Shown: piece after piece, positions 1 through 4,404 of the stretch
Layout of the letters: each line of letters opens with the position of its first letter
How positions within the stretch are numbered: the stretch's first letter is position 1
NCBI GenBank assembly: GCA_030830245.1
Contig: JAURNJ010000255.1
Location: forward strand, 1-6,642
Source: Novosphingobium sp.
Lineage (GTDB): Bacteria; Pseudomonadota; Alphaproteobacteria; Sphingomonadales; Sphingomonadaceae
Length of the DNA stretch: 6,642 nucleotides
Direction: 5' to 3'
The notes under the pieces: model-generated
Seen by the model: the letters and a program-made list of their open reading frames with translations, nothing else
What the model was told of the DNA's origin: nothing
Databases searched by the model: none
Translations under genes and position numbers: made by a program

Positions 1-309
1 GCGATCCAGCTCGATGGTCCGCTTGACGGCGAGATCATCACGCGGGTCGCCTTCGACGGGATCAGCCAGGGGGAGGGCGCCTCGCGCAATTTCCTCACTC
101 GCAGAATTGCCAGGCTGCCGATCCAGTTCCGGCTTAATATCCGCGCACCGTTCATGCAGCTCGTCTCCTCGATGCGTTCGCTTTACGATCCTGAGTTCAT
201 CCGCGACCCGCAACTGCTGGGGCTCATTACGCCGAACGCTGCGCCCTCCGGACCGACAAATCGGGGAAAACCTGACGTTCAGTCTCCCGACAGCGATGGA
301 AAACCATAA
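1..309 (+). CDS. ydbH: YdbH-family intermembrane phospholipid transport protein, C-terminal fragment (5' end outside window)
   Basis: Frame 1 is open from the first base to TAA at 307-309 and encodes the last 102 residues of a protein whose start lies upstream. The fragment contains a VAFDGISQGEGASRNF-like stretch, then RRIARLPIQFRLNIRAPFMQ and SLYDPEFIRDP, which I recognise as the C-terminal pattern of alphaproteobacterial YdbH-like proteins. In E. coli YdbH is an inner-membrane-anchored periplasmic protein of the AsmA-like (TamB/YhdP-type) group. It bridges the envelope with the lipoprotein YnbE and moves phospholipid to the outer membrane. The last 20 or so residues (Pro/Gly/Asp-rich) look like a disordered tail. 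The following ynbE and ydbL genes, in the same order as in E. coli, are the main support for the name. The stop overlaps the ynbE start by one base (TAATG). The sequence match is from memory of the family, so the name is probable rather than certain. Confidence 0.75.
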   Translation, partial: AIQLDGPLDGEIITRVAFDGISQGEGASRNFLTRRIARLPIQFRLNIRAPFMQLVSSMRSLYDPEFIRDPQLLGLITPNAAPSGPTNRGKPDVQSPDSDGKP

Positions 310-578
310 TGCGCGCAAGATTGACCGACCCGCAACGGGCTGCAACAAGTGGCCGCATGACGGCGACAGGGCACGAGGCGGGGCAGTCGGGCTGGCGGGC
401 GAGAGCCGCGTCGGCGGTGTTGGTTGCGGGAGCCTTGGCGCTTTCGGGCTGCGTTTCGGTGACTGCGCCGGACAAGCCCATCGTCATCGAGCTCAATATC
501 AACATCAAGCAGGAAGTGATCTACCGATTGGCCGCGGATGCGGCGAACACGGTCGAATCGAACCCGGATATTTTCTGA
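309..578 (+). CDS. ynbE: YnbE-family outer-membrane lipoprotein
   Basis: This 89-residue product has a basic n-region (W29-R30-A31-R32), a hydrophobic core and a perfect lipobox L45-S46-G47-C48, so the mature lipoprotein would be about 42 residues starting at Cys48. The mature part contains APDKPIVIELNINIKQEV and ends NPDIF, closely resembling E. coli YnbE, which partners YdbH in an intermembrane phospholipid bridge. The chosen ATG overlaps the ydbH stop (TAATG), suggesting translational coupling; a weak GGAAA lies about 6 bases upstream. That start gives an unusually long 47-residue signal peptide. The in-frame ATG at 357 (Met17) would give a 73-residue protein with a more typical 31-residue signal peptide, so the start is uncertain. 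The gene overlaps ydbL by one base. Family assignment is secure because lipobox, conserved core and gene order agree. Confidence 0.88.
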   Translation: MRARLTDPQRAATSGRMTATGHEAGQSGWRARAASAVLVAGALALSGCVSVTAPDKPIVIELNINIKQEVIYRLAADAANTVESNPDIF

Positions 579-976
579 TGGCTTGTGTAATGAAGAACCT
601 GAATTCCGCTCGCTCCTCCCTGCTTTTCGGCGCTGCTGCGCTTTCGCTTGGCGCGCTTGCTGCCCCGGCGGTTGCGGCAGACTATGCAGCGGCGAAAGCC
701 GCGGGCCTGATCGGTGAGAAGGTCGATGGCTATGTCGCCGTGGTCGGCGCAGGTGACGCGGAATTGCGTCGTGTTGTCGACGATACCAACATCAAGCGCA
801 GGGCGGTCTATGCCAGCAAGGCGCAGGAACAGCACGTCACGATCGAGGAATACGCCTTCGCGACCGGCTGCACCCTGATTGCCAAGACCGAACCGGGCGA
901 GAAATACCAGGCTCCCAACGGCGCGTGGAAAACGCGCGGCGCCGGCGCGCCGGAACGCGACGCGCGCTGCCCCTGA
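578..976 (+). CDS. ydbL: YdbL-family periplasmic protein (DUF1318)
   Basis: The product has 132 residues and a Sec signal peptide: Lys6/Arg12, a hydrophobic stretch around residues 15-30, and cleavage probably after Ala33 or Ala34 (AVA-A-D). The mature domain has the DUF1318/YdbL pattern: AKAAGLIGEKVDGYV, then VDDTNIKRRAVYASKA and finally KTEPGEKYQAPNGAWK, which parallels E. coli YdbL (GRVGETLNGYLA, then NAARSASYQQLA, and KPGEYVQGVNGQW). YdbL is reported to act in the periplasm as a modulator or chaperone of the YdbH-YnbE bridge. The ATG at 578 overlaps the ynbE stop (TGATG). An in-frame ATG at 590 (Met5) is a possible alternative. After the conserved W-K there is an unusual 13-residue Gly/Ala/Arg tail ending in Cys-Pro, encoded by very GC-rich palindromic DNA that runs into the probable terminator. 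The frame happens to stay open upstream to position 14, but that part belongs to the other two genes. Confidence 0.88.
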   Translation: MACVMKNLNSARSSLLFGAAALSLGALAAPAVAADYAAAKAAGLIGEKVDGYVAVVGAGDAELRRVVDDTNIKRRAVYASKAQEQHVTIEEYAFATGCTLIAKTEPGEKYQAPNGAWKTRGAGAPERDARCP

Positions 977-999
977 TCCGGGGAAGGGCAGGCGCTTTT
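964..999 (+). terminator. Probable intrinsic terminator of the ydbH-ynbE-ydbL operon
   Basis: GCGC TGCCC (964-972) can pair with GGGCA and GCGC (986-990 and 992-995), leaving one bulged G at 991 and a 13-base loop, followed by TTTT at 996-999. The ydbL stop TGA (974-976) lies in the loop. An alternative inner pairing of CCCC (970-973) with GGGG (980-983) exists. The T-tract is short, so termination may be partial. Confidence 0.55.
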
Positions 1000-1032
1000 C
1001 ACACCCCATTTCGCAATGCAGCGCGGGCGCGG

Positions 1033-1061
1033 TTGACTCGAATCTGCCCCCCGCCTAAGGG
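1033..1061 (+). promoter_or_regulatory. Candidate sigma70-type promoter for the atp F0 operon
   Basis: TTGACT at 1033-1038 is a near-consensus -35 element. Exactly 17 bases later lies TAAGGG (1056-1061), a weak -10 match. The position, 64 bases before the atpI start and after the upstream terminator, fits an operon promoter. The poor -10 element makes this tentative. Confidence 0.35.
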
Positions 1062-1079
1062 GACCGCGCCCTTGGCGGG
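1050..1079 (+). other. Bulged inverted repeat in the atpI upstream region
   Basis: CCCGCC (1050-1055), an unpaired T (1056) and AAGGG (1057-1061) are complementary to CCCTT (1069-1073) and GGCGGG (1074-1079) across a 7-base loop, giving an 11-bp stem. No T-tract follows, so it is not a standard terminator. It overlaps the candidate -10 element and could be an operator, a leader hairpin, or chance in GC-rich DNA. Confidence 0.5.
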
Positions 1080-1114
1080 CGGCCGTTGCATCATGCCTGT
1101 CGTTCCCGCGTGGC

Positions 1115-1120
1115 GGAGGA
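1115..1120 (+). promoter_or_regulatory. Ribosome binding site that fixes the atpI start
   Basis: GGAGGA at 1115-1120 sits 4-5 bases before ATG 1125. The upstream in-frame start at 1086 has no comparable site, so 1125 is preferred. Confidence 0.75.
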
Positions 1121-1124
1121 CGGC

Positions 1125-1445
1125 ATGAGCGACGAACCGAACGCACGTGACCCTGTCGGAGAAGACAAGCGGATCGACGCGCTGGAAGAGCGGCTCAAGG
1201 CCGCGCAGGAGCGCGAAGAGAAGCGTCAGAAACCGACGGCGGGCGCGGAAGCCGATGAGAATTATCGCATCGGCAACCGTGTCCTGGCCGAACTGATCGG
1301 CGGTATCGGCGGCGGTGCGTTTCTTGGCTGGGTGATCGATCACTTTGCCGGGACCTCGCCCTGGGGTCTGTTGGTGGTGATGTTCCTCGGAATCATCGTC
1401 TCCTTCAGGAACATTATCCGGATTTCGAACCGGCGCCCTGATTGA
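1125..1445 (+). CDS. atpI: ATP synthase assembly/accessory protein I (AtpI)
   Basis: The 106-residue product has a charged, Glu/Lys/Arg-rich N-terminal half (residues 12-36) likely to form a coiled helix. Two membrane segments follow (about 53-71 and 80-95), separated by D72-H-F-A-G-T-S-P-W80. A small protein with the pattern GG-GGG-FLGW-D-F-GTSPWG, placed first in the F0 operon, is typical of alphaproteobacterial AtpI. The family is thought to help assemble the c-ring and possibly to transport Mg2+ or Ca2+; it is not a structural subunit of the finished enzyme. The start at 1125 is chosen for its strong ribosome binding site and because residues encoded upstream do not look like the family. 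The gap to atpB is about 60 bases and includes a GAAA-loop hairpin right after the stop. Confidence 0.88.
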   Translation: MSDEPNARDPVGEDKRIDALEERLKAAQEREEKRQKPTAGAEADENYRIGNRVLAELIGGIGGGAFLGWVIDHFAGTSPWGLLVVMFLGIIVSFRNIIRISNRRPD

Positions 1446-1466
1446 CCTTCCCGAAAGGGCGGAAGG
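1446..1466 (+). other. GNRA-loop RNA hairpin between atpI and atpB
   Basis: CCTT and CCC (1446-1452) pair with GGG (1457-1459) and AAGG (1463-1466), leaving CGG (1460-1462) bulged and a GAAA tetraloop at 1453-1456. An alternative pairing is CCTTCC with GGAAGG across a 9-base loop. It begins immediately after the atpI stop and has no T-tract, so processing or mRNA stability is more likely than termination. Confidence 0.45.
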
Positions 1467-1491
1467 CAAGTGGGGCGCTGTCGTGCATGGC

Positions 1492-1496
1492 AGGGA
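1492..1496 (+). promoter_or_regulatory. Ribosome binding site supporting the GTG start of atpB
   Basis: AGGGA at 1492-1496 lies 10 bases before GTG 1507, an acceptable though long spacing. It lies downstream of the competing GTG at 1483, so it can only serve 1507. Confidence 0.45.
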
Positions 1497-1506
1497 ACAT
1501 CAGAAC

Positions 1507-2295
1507 GTGGCAGCCGAACAGGGCAAAGTCGATCCGATGCACCAGTTCTCCATCCATCCCATGTTCGGGACGGATGGCTGGGAACTGGCCGGCTACAACA
1601 TCGCCTTCACCAATTCCGCGCTGTGGATGATTATCGCCGCGGTGGGCCTGATCCTCTTCGTCTGGGGCGGCATGAAGCGGGAGCTGGTTCCGGGGCGCTG
1701 GCAGATGGCGGTCGAGAGCATGACCGGCTTTGTCGATTCGATGCTCGCAGCCAACATCGGCCCGGCCGGCAAGAAGTATGTTCCCTACATTTTCTCGCTG
1801 TTCATGTTCATCCTGTTCGCCAACGTGCTCGGCCTTATGCCGCTGGCGCTGTTCGGCATTCATCCGTTCACGTTCACGAGCCATTTCAGCGCGACCGGCG
1901 TGCTGGCGATCATGTCCTTCTCCATCGTGCTGATTGTCGGCTTCTGGAAGCACGGCTTTCACTTCTTCTCGCTGTTCGTGCCCCACGGCACGCCGCTGCC
2001 GATGATCCCGCTGATCTTCGTGATCGAGCTGGTTTCGTTCCTGGTGCGCCCGTTCAGCCTCGGCCTGCGACTCTTCGTCGCGATGATGGCCGGTCACGTC
2101 CTGCTGGAAGTGCTGTCGGGCTTCGTTATCAACGGGGTCAATGCCGGACTCGGCATCGGACCGGTAGTCTCCCTGCTCAGCTTTCTCCTGATGATTGCCA
2201 TCTGCGCCCTCGAAATCCTCGTGGCGGGCATCCAGGCCTACGTCTTCGCGCTGTTGACTTCGCTGTATCTCAACGACGCCGAGAACCTTCACTGA
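1507..2295 (+). CDS. atpB: F0F1 ATP synthase subunit a
   Basis: Subunit a forms the two proton half-channels next to the c-ring in the inner membrane. From GTG 1507 the product is 262 residues, normal for the family, and starts VAAEQGKVDPMHQF, like sphingomonad homologues as I recall them. Several hydrophobic helices are visible. The key helix contains PFSLGLRLFVAMMAGH, with the essential arginine at Arg188 (E. coli Arg210) and His197 where E. coli has Glu219. The last helix has Glu236 where E. coli has His245, and Gln243 matching Gln252. This His/Glu exchange is the arrangement known from mitochondria and related bacteria. The start is uncertain: GTG 1483 adds 8 residues and ATG 1537 removes 10. 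GTG 1507 is favoured by the upstream AGGGA and the expected N-terminus. atpE follows after 44 bases with its own strong ribosome binding site. Confidence 0.93.
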   Translation: MAAEQGKVDPMHQFSIHPMFGTDGWELAGYNIAFTNSALWMIIAAVGLILFVWGGMKRELVPGRWQMAVESMTGFVDSMLAANIGPAGKKYVPYIFSLFMFILFANVLGLMPLALFGIHPFTFTSHFSATGVLAIMSFSIVLIVGFWKHGFHFFSLFVPHGTPLPMIPLIFVIELVSFLVRPFSLGLRLFVAMMAGHVLLEVLSGFVINGVNAGLGIGPVVSLLSFLLMIAICALEILVAGIQAYVFALLTSLYLNDAENLH

Positions 2296-2325
2296 TCTTC
2301 GTCCAACATCTCGCAATCACAGGGT

Positions 2326-2332
2326 AAAGGAG
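2326..2332 (+). promoter_or_regulatory. Strong ribosome binding site of atpE
   Basis: AAAGGAG at 2326-2332 is 7 bases from ATG 2340, close to ideal, and is among the strongest sites in the operon. This fits the need for about ten or more c subunits per enzyme. Confidence 0.8.
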
Positions 2333-2339
2333 TTTTCAA

Positions 2340-2567
2340 ATGGAAGTAGAAGCCGCAAAGCTGATCGGCGCTGGTCTTGCCGCCATTGGTGCCGGCATGG
2401 CCGCCATCGGTGTTGGTAACGTGTTCGGCTCGTTCCTCGAAAGCGCGCTGCGCAATCCCGGCGCCGCCGACGGCCAGCAGGGCCGCCTGTTCATCGGCTT
2501 CGCCGCCGCCGAACTTCTCGGCCTGCTCTCGTTCGTCGTCTCGATGATCCTGATCTTCGTGGCCTGA
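2340..2567 (+). CDS. atpE: F0F1 ATP synthase subunit c (proteolipid)
   Basis: A complete 75-residue c subunit, two helices joined by a polar loop, which assembles into the rotating ring that carries protons. Helix 1 (about 8-32) shows the glycine spacing G10-x-G12, G17-x-G19 and G24-x-G26 needed for tight ring packing. The loop has the conserved R38-N39-P40 followed by ADGQQGR. Helix 2 (about 50-74) carries Glu58, in the context GFAAAELLG, as the proton-binding carboxylate. The surrounding residues do not show an obvious sodium-binding set, so proton coupling is inferred. The gene ends with tandem in-frame stops (TGATGA, 2565-2570). It is followed by a 96-base gap with two hairpins before atpB'. 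Confidence 0.97.
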   Translation: MEVEAAKLIGAGLAAIGAGMAAIGVGNVFGSFLESALRNPGAADGQQGRLFIGFAAAELLGLLSFVVSMILIFVA

Positions 2568-2572
2568 TGAAC

Positions 2573-2585
2573 GCGGCATCGCCGC
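2573..2585 (+). other. Short hairpin just after atpE
   Basis: GCGGC (2573-2577) and GCCGC (2581-2585) form a 5-bp all-GC stem with loop ATC, starting 6 bases after the atpE stop. It has no T-tract. It is short, so significance alone is modest, but it precedes a larger hairpin in the same gap. Confidence 0.4.
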
Positions 2586-2611
2586 ATTACTGACTGATTG
2601 AATGCCGGTTT

Positions 2612-2635
2612 GCCTCGTTCCGCAAGGAGCGAGGC
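2612..2635 (+). other. GCAA-tetraloop hairpin in the atpE-atpB' gap
   Basis: GCCTCGTTCC (2612-2621) pairs with GGAGCGAGGC (2626-2635) in a 10-bp stem with one G-U wobble, closed by the stable GNRA tetraloop GCAA (2622-2625). No T-run follows and the next gene belongs to the same complex, so it is more likely an mRNA stability or processing element than a terminator. Confidence 0.65.
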
Positions 2636-2663
2636 GCCGACAACACAAGCCTCGGAAACCGAA

Positions 2664-3155
2664 ATGCCTCAAATCGCGCAACTTGGCGAAACCTACGCCA
2701 GCCAGATCTTCTGGATGCTGCTGGTCTTCGGCTTCATCTTCTTCGTCGTCGGACGGGGGATGGTGCCAAAGGTGATGCAGACCGTCTCGATGCGCGACCA
2801 GCAGATTTCCGATGACCTTGCCGCTGCGGCTGCCGCGCGCGCGCAGGCGGACGAGGAAGAGGAGGCCTGGCGTAAGCGCGAGAATGCCAATCGCGCCAAG
2901 GCCCAGGAAATCATCGCAGAGGCCAAGGCTGCGGCGGCCCGCTCGACCGAAGCTCGGCTCGGGGAGACCAATGCACGGCTCGATTCGCAGGTGAGCGAGG
3001 CAGAGGGGCGCATCGCCACGGCCCGCGCAGGCGCTCTCGACGAGATCGAACAGGTCGCGACAGAGGCAGCAAATGATATTGTCGAACGCCTGGCCGGCGT
3101 GAAGGTCGACTCTGCGGCTGCCCGCGCTGCCGTGAAGGAGGTGCTTCATGGCTAA
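2664..3155 (+). CDS. atpG: F0F1 ATP synthase subunit b' (second b-type stator subunit)
   Basis: A 163-residue b-type stalk protein (called AtpB', AtpX, AtpF2 or AtpG in different annotations). One N-terminal membrane helix lies at about 12-29 (Ala-Ser-Gln-Ile-Phe-Trp-Met through Val-Val). It is followed by V-P-K-V and then a long charged alanine-rich helix (about 40-135) expected to form the coiled coil with subunit b that holds F1 against rotation. The N-terminal MPQIAQLGETYASQIFW is typical of alphaproteobacterial b'. I chose ATG 2664, with GGAA about 6 bases upstream. The frame remains open to a TTG at 2598, but that would add 22 residues unlike the family and translate through the intergenic hairpin. 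The end overlaps atpF by 8 bases. Having both b and b' is usual in alphaproteobacteria and phototrophs. Confidence 0.92.
   Translation: MPQIAQLGETYASQIFWMLLVFGFIFFVVGRGMVPKVMQTVSMRDQQISDDLAAAAAARAQADEEEEAWRKRENANRAKAQEIIAEAKAAAARSTEARLGETNARLDSQVSEAEGRIATARAGALDEIEQVATEAANDIVERLAGVKVDSAAARAAVKEVLHG
3135..3143 (+). promoter_or_regulatory. Ribosome binding site of atpF inside the atpB' coding region
   Basis: AAGGAGGTG at 3135-3143 is a nearly perfect anti-16S match 4 bases before ATG 3148. It lies within the last codons of atpB', implying coupled, roughly equal synthesis of b' and b. Confidence 0.8.
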
Positions 3156-3690
3156 TCCGTTGTTCATTCTGTCGGAGGCCGCGGCCGAAGGCGCGGCGCA
3201 CGCGGGACCTACGGCTTTCGGGCTCAATCCGTCATGGTACGTTGCCGCCGCAATGACGGTGCTTATCCTCTTTGCGATCTTCGGCGCGAAGGCTCACCGG
3301 ATCATTGGTTCGGGCCTCGATTCCTCGATCGCGGAAATCCGCAAGCAACTCGACGAGGCAAAGGCCTTGCGCGCGGAGGCCGAAGCGCTTCGCAAGGAAT
3401 ATGCCGACAAGATCGCCAGCGCCGAGAAGGACGCAGAGGCAATGCTTGCCCATGCGAAGGTTGAGGCAGACTCGATCATCACCAGGGCCGAGGCTGACGC
3501 TGTCGCGGTCATCGCGAGGCGTGAGAAGATGGCTGCGGACAAGATTGCCGCCGCCGAACTCGCCGCGATCGCCGATCTGCGTGCCAGGGCTGCCCAAGCG
3601 GCCAGCCAGGCGGCGCAGAGCCTGATCGCGAAGAACCATTCGGCGTCCGCTGACAAGGCGCTGGTCGATCAGGCGATCGGTTCTATCTGA
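3148..3690 (+). CDS. atpF: F0F1 ATP synthase subunit b (stator stalk)
   Basis: A 180-residue b subunit. A short Ala/Gly-rich leader (1-28) is followed by one membrane helix (about 30-46, Trp30 through Phe45-Gly) and a long charged helix from about 55 to 165 with the Ala/Glu/Lys/Arg heptad character of the peripheral stalk. Segment LDSSIAEIRKQLDEAK after the membrane helix is characteristic of alphaproteobacterial subunit b. Together with b' it would form a heterodimer linking subunit a to delta/alpha of F1. The ATG overlaps the atpB' stop by 8 bases and has a very strong ribosome binding site. A clear terminator lies 9 bases after the stop, so this is the last gene of the F0 operon, and the F1 genes (atpHAGDC) must be transcribed from elsewhere. 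Confidence 0.94.
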   Translation: MANPLFILSEAAAEGAAHAGPTAFGLNPSWYVAAAMTVLILFAIFGAKAHRIIGSGLDSSIAEIRKQLDEAKALRAEAEALRKEYADKIASAEKDAEAMLAHAKVEADSIITRAEADAVAVIARREKMAADKIAAAELAAIADLRARAAQAASQAAQSLIAKNHSASADKALVDQAIGSI

Positions 3691-3699
3691 TTCCCGGTA

Positions 3700-3723
3700 G
3701 GGGTCGCTGCAGGCCCCTTTTTT
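3700..3723 (+). terminator. Intrinsic terminator of the atp F0 operon
   Basis: GGGGTC (3700-3705) pairs with GGCCCC (3712-3717), with one G-U wobble, across the loop GCTGCA, followed directly by TTTTTT (3718-3723). It lies 9 bases after the atpF stop. This is the clearest intrinsic terminator on the + strand. Confidence 0.85.
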
Positions 3724-3729
3724 GGCATC

Positions 3730-3763
3730 GGCCATGTTAGCTCGGTTCGGGCGAGACATGGCC
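3730..3763 (+). other. Inverted repeat downstream of the atpF terminator
   Basis: GGCCATGT (3730-3737) and ACATGGCC (3756-3763) are perfect inverted copies. Inside them CTCG (3741-3744) pairs with CGAG (3752-3755), leaving TAG bulged and a 7-base loop. No T-tract follows on either strand. It may be a protein-binding palindrome, a transcript-end stabiliser, or part of the leader of the next gene. Confidence 0.6.
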
Positions 3764-3828
3764 TGCTGCCTTGTAGGCTGCATCATGCTCTTGGGTCGTA
3801 TTGCGAATCGCTCGCAAGAAATGATCCC

Positions 3829-3833
3829 AGGAG
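3829..3833 (+). promoter_or_regulatory. Ribosome binding site pointing to a CTG start
   Basis: AGGAG at 3829-3833 is followed 7 bases later by CTG 3841. An in-frame TGA at 3838-3840 rules out any start further upstream. The first conventional in-frame start, GTG 3904, has no such site. Confidence 0.6.
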
Positions 3834-3840
3834 ATTGTGA

Positions 3841-4401
3841 CTGTCCCGACTGGTTCTGACCAAAGTCCACCTCTGGCTTGCGGCGCTGCTGTTTCCCGCC
3901 ATCGTGATGTTCCTTGCCACCGGCGCGCTCTACACTCGGGGCATCACGGGCAAGACCACTGATGTTTTGCAAGTGGTGGAAATTGCCGCGCCGCTGAACG
4001 CCGGGAACGAGGCAGCGATGCGCGCCATCGCCGCCGATGCGCTTGCCAGCGCCGGCCTAGAGGAGCCTTCGGGCAAGGCCCGGGTCCGCAAGACCGGTCA
4101 GAGTTTTGCGTTCGAATTGACCGGCTCACGGCGCGATGTGACAGTCGAGCCTACAGCCGACCCGAAGGCGGCGAAGGTCACGATCAAGGAAGCGTCGCTG
4201 CACCGCGTGTTCGTGCAACTGCACAAGGCGAAGGGCGCAACCGCCTTCAAGGTCTATGCCTCGATCCTGGCGACCGCGCTGTTCCTGCTGGTGGCAACCG
4301 GCCTTCTGATCGGCCTCAAGACGCCGCCGTTGCGCCGCGCGACTATCCTTGGAAGTGTCGCTGGGTTGGTGCTGTTTGGCGGGATGGTCGCGTCAGCCTG
4401 A
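3841..4401 (+). CDS. PepSY-type membrane protein, probable CTG start
   Basis: From CTG 3841 the product is 186 residues: membrane segment 1 at about 9-30 (K8-V-H10-L-W12-L-A then Phe/Pro-rich), an extracytoplasmic domain at about 38-130, and two closely spaced segments at about 139-158 and 168-185. The K-x-H-x-W-L-A start, T27-G28-A29-L30 motif and the V-x-L-H-K-A-K-G-x-x-A-F-K-x-Y-A entry into segment 2 are typical of PepSY-associated membrane proteins, often linked to periplasmic peptide or metal-related functions. No catalytic residues are visible and I assign no precise function. Starting at GTG 3904 would give 165 residues and delete most of membrane segment 1, so that start looks wrong. 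A one-base sequencing error joining GTG 3837 to this frame is an alternative. The gene converges on gloB with 3 bases between stops and no obvious promoter was found upstream. Confidence 0.75.
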   Translation: MSRLVLTKVHLWLAALLFPAIVMFLATGALYTRGITGKTTDVLQVVEIAAPLNAGNEAAMRAIAADALASAGLEEPSGKARVRKTGQSFAFELTGSRRDVTVEPTADPKAAKVTIKEASLHRVFVQLHKAKGATAFKVYASILATALFLLVATGLLIGLKTPPLRRATILGSVAGLVLFGGMVASA

Positions 4402-4404
4402 ACG

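Noticed and set aside
14..577. Long in-frame extension of the ydbL reading frame upstream to ATG 14
   Set aside because: It runs through ydbH and ynbE, whose protein sequences match known families in other frames. The ydbL signal peptide begins at 578 or 590.
1414..2316. 300-residue open frame on the minus strand opposite atpB
   Set aside because: Its composition (Glu/Gln/His/Arg-rich, no hydrophobic core or motif) is what GC-rich antisense shadows give, and atpB on the other strand is unmistakable.
1470..2327. 285-residue open frame on the plus strand offset from atpB
   Set aside because: Arg/Ala/Pro/His-rich shadow frame without motifs; it covers the same DNA as subunit a with its conserved Arg and Gln helices.
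2598..2663. N-terminal extension of atpB' from TTG 2598
   Set aside because: It would translate through the intergenic hairpin and add 22 residues unlike the family; ATG 2664 gives the expected MPQIAQLGETY start.
2289..3227. 312-residue open frame opposite atpE and atpB'
   Set aside because: It spans several genes and both intergenic hairpins and shows no recognisable domain.
3771..3804. TTGTAG and downstream GTATTG as a promoter for the PepSY-type gene
   Set aside because: The spacing to any TATAAT-like hexamer is wrong (about 22 bases), so I could not support it.
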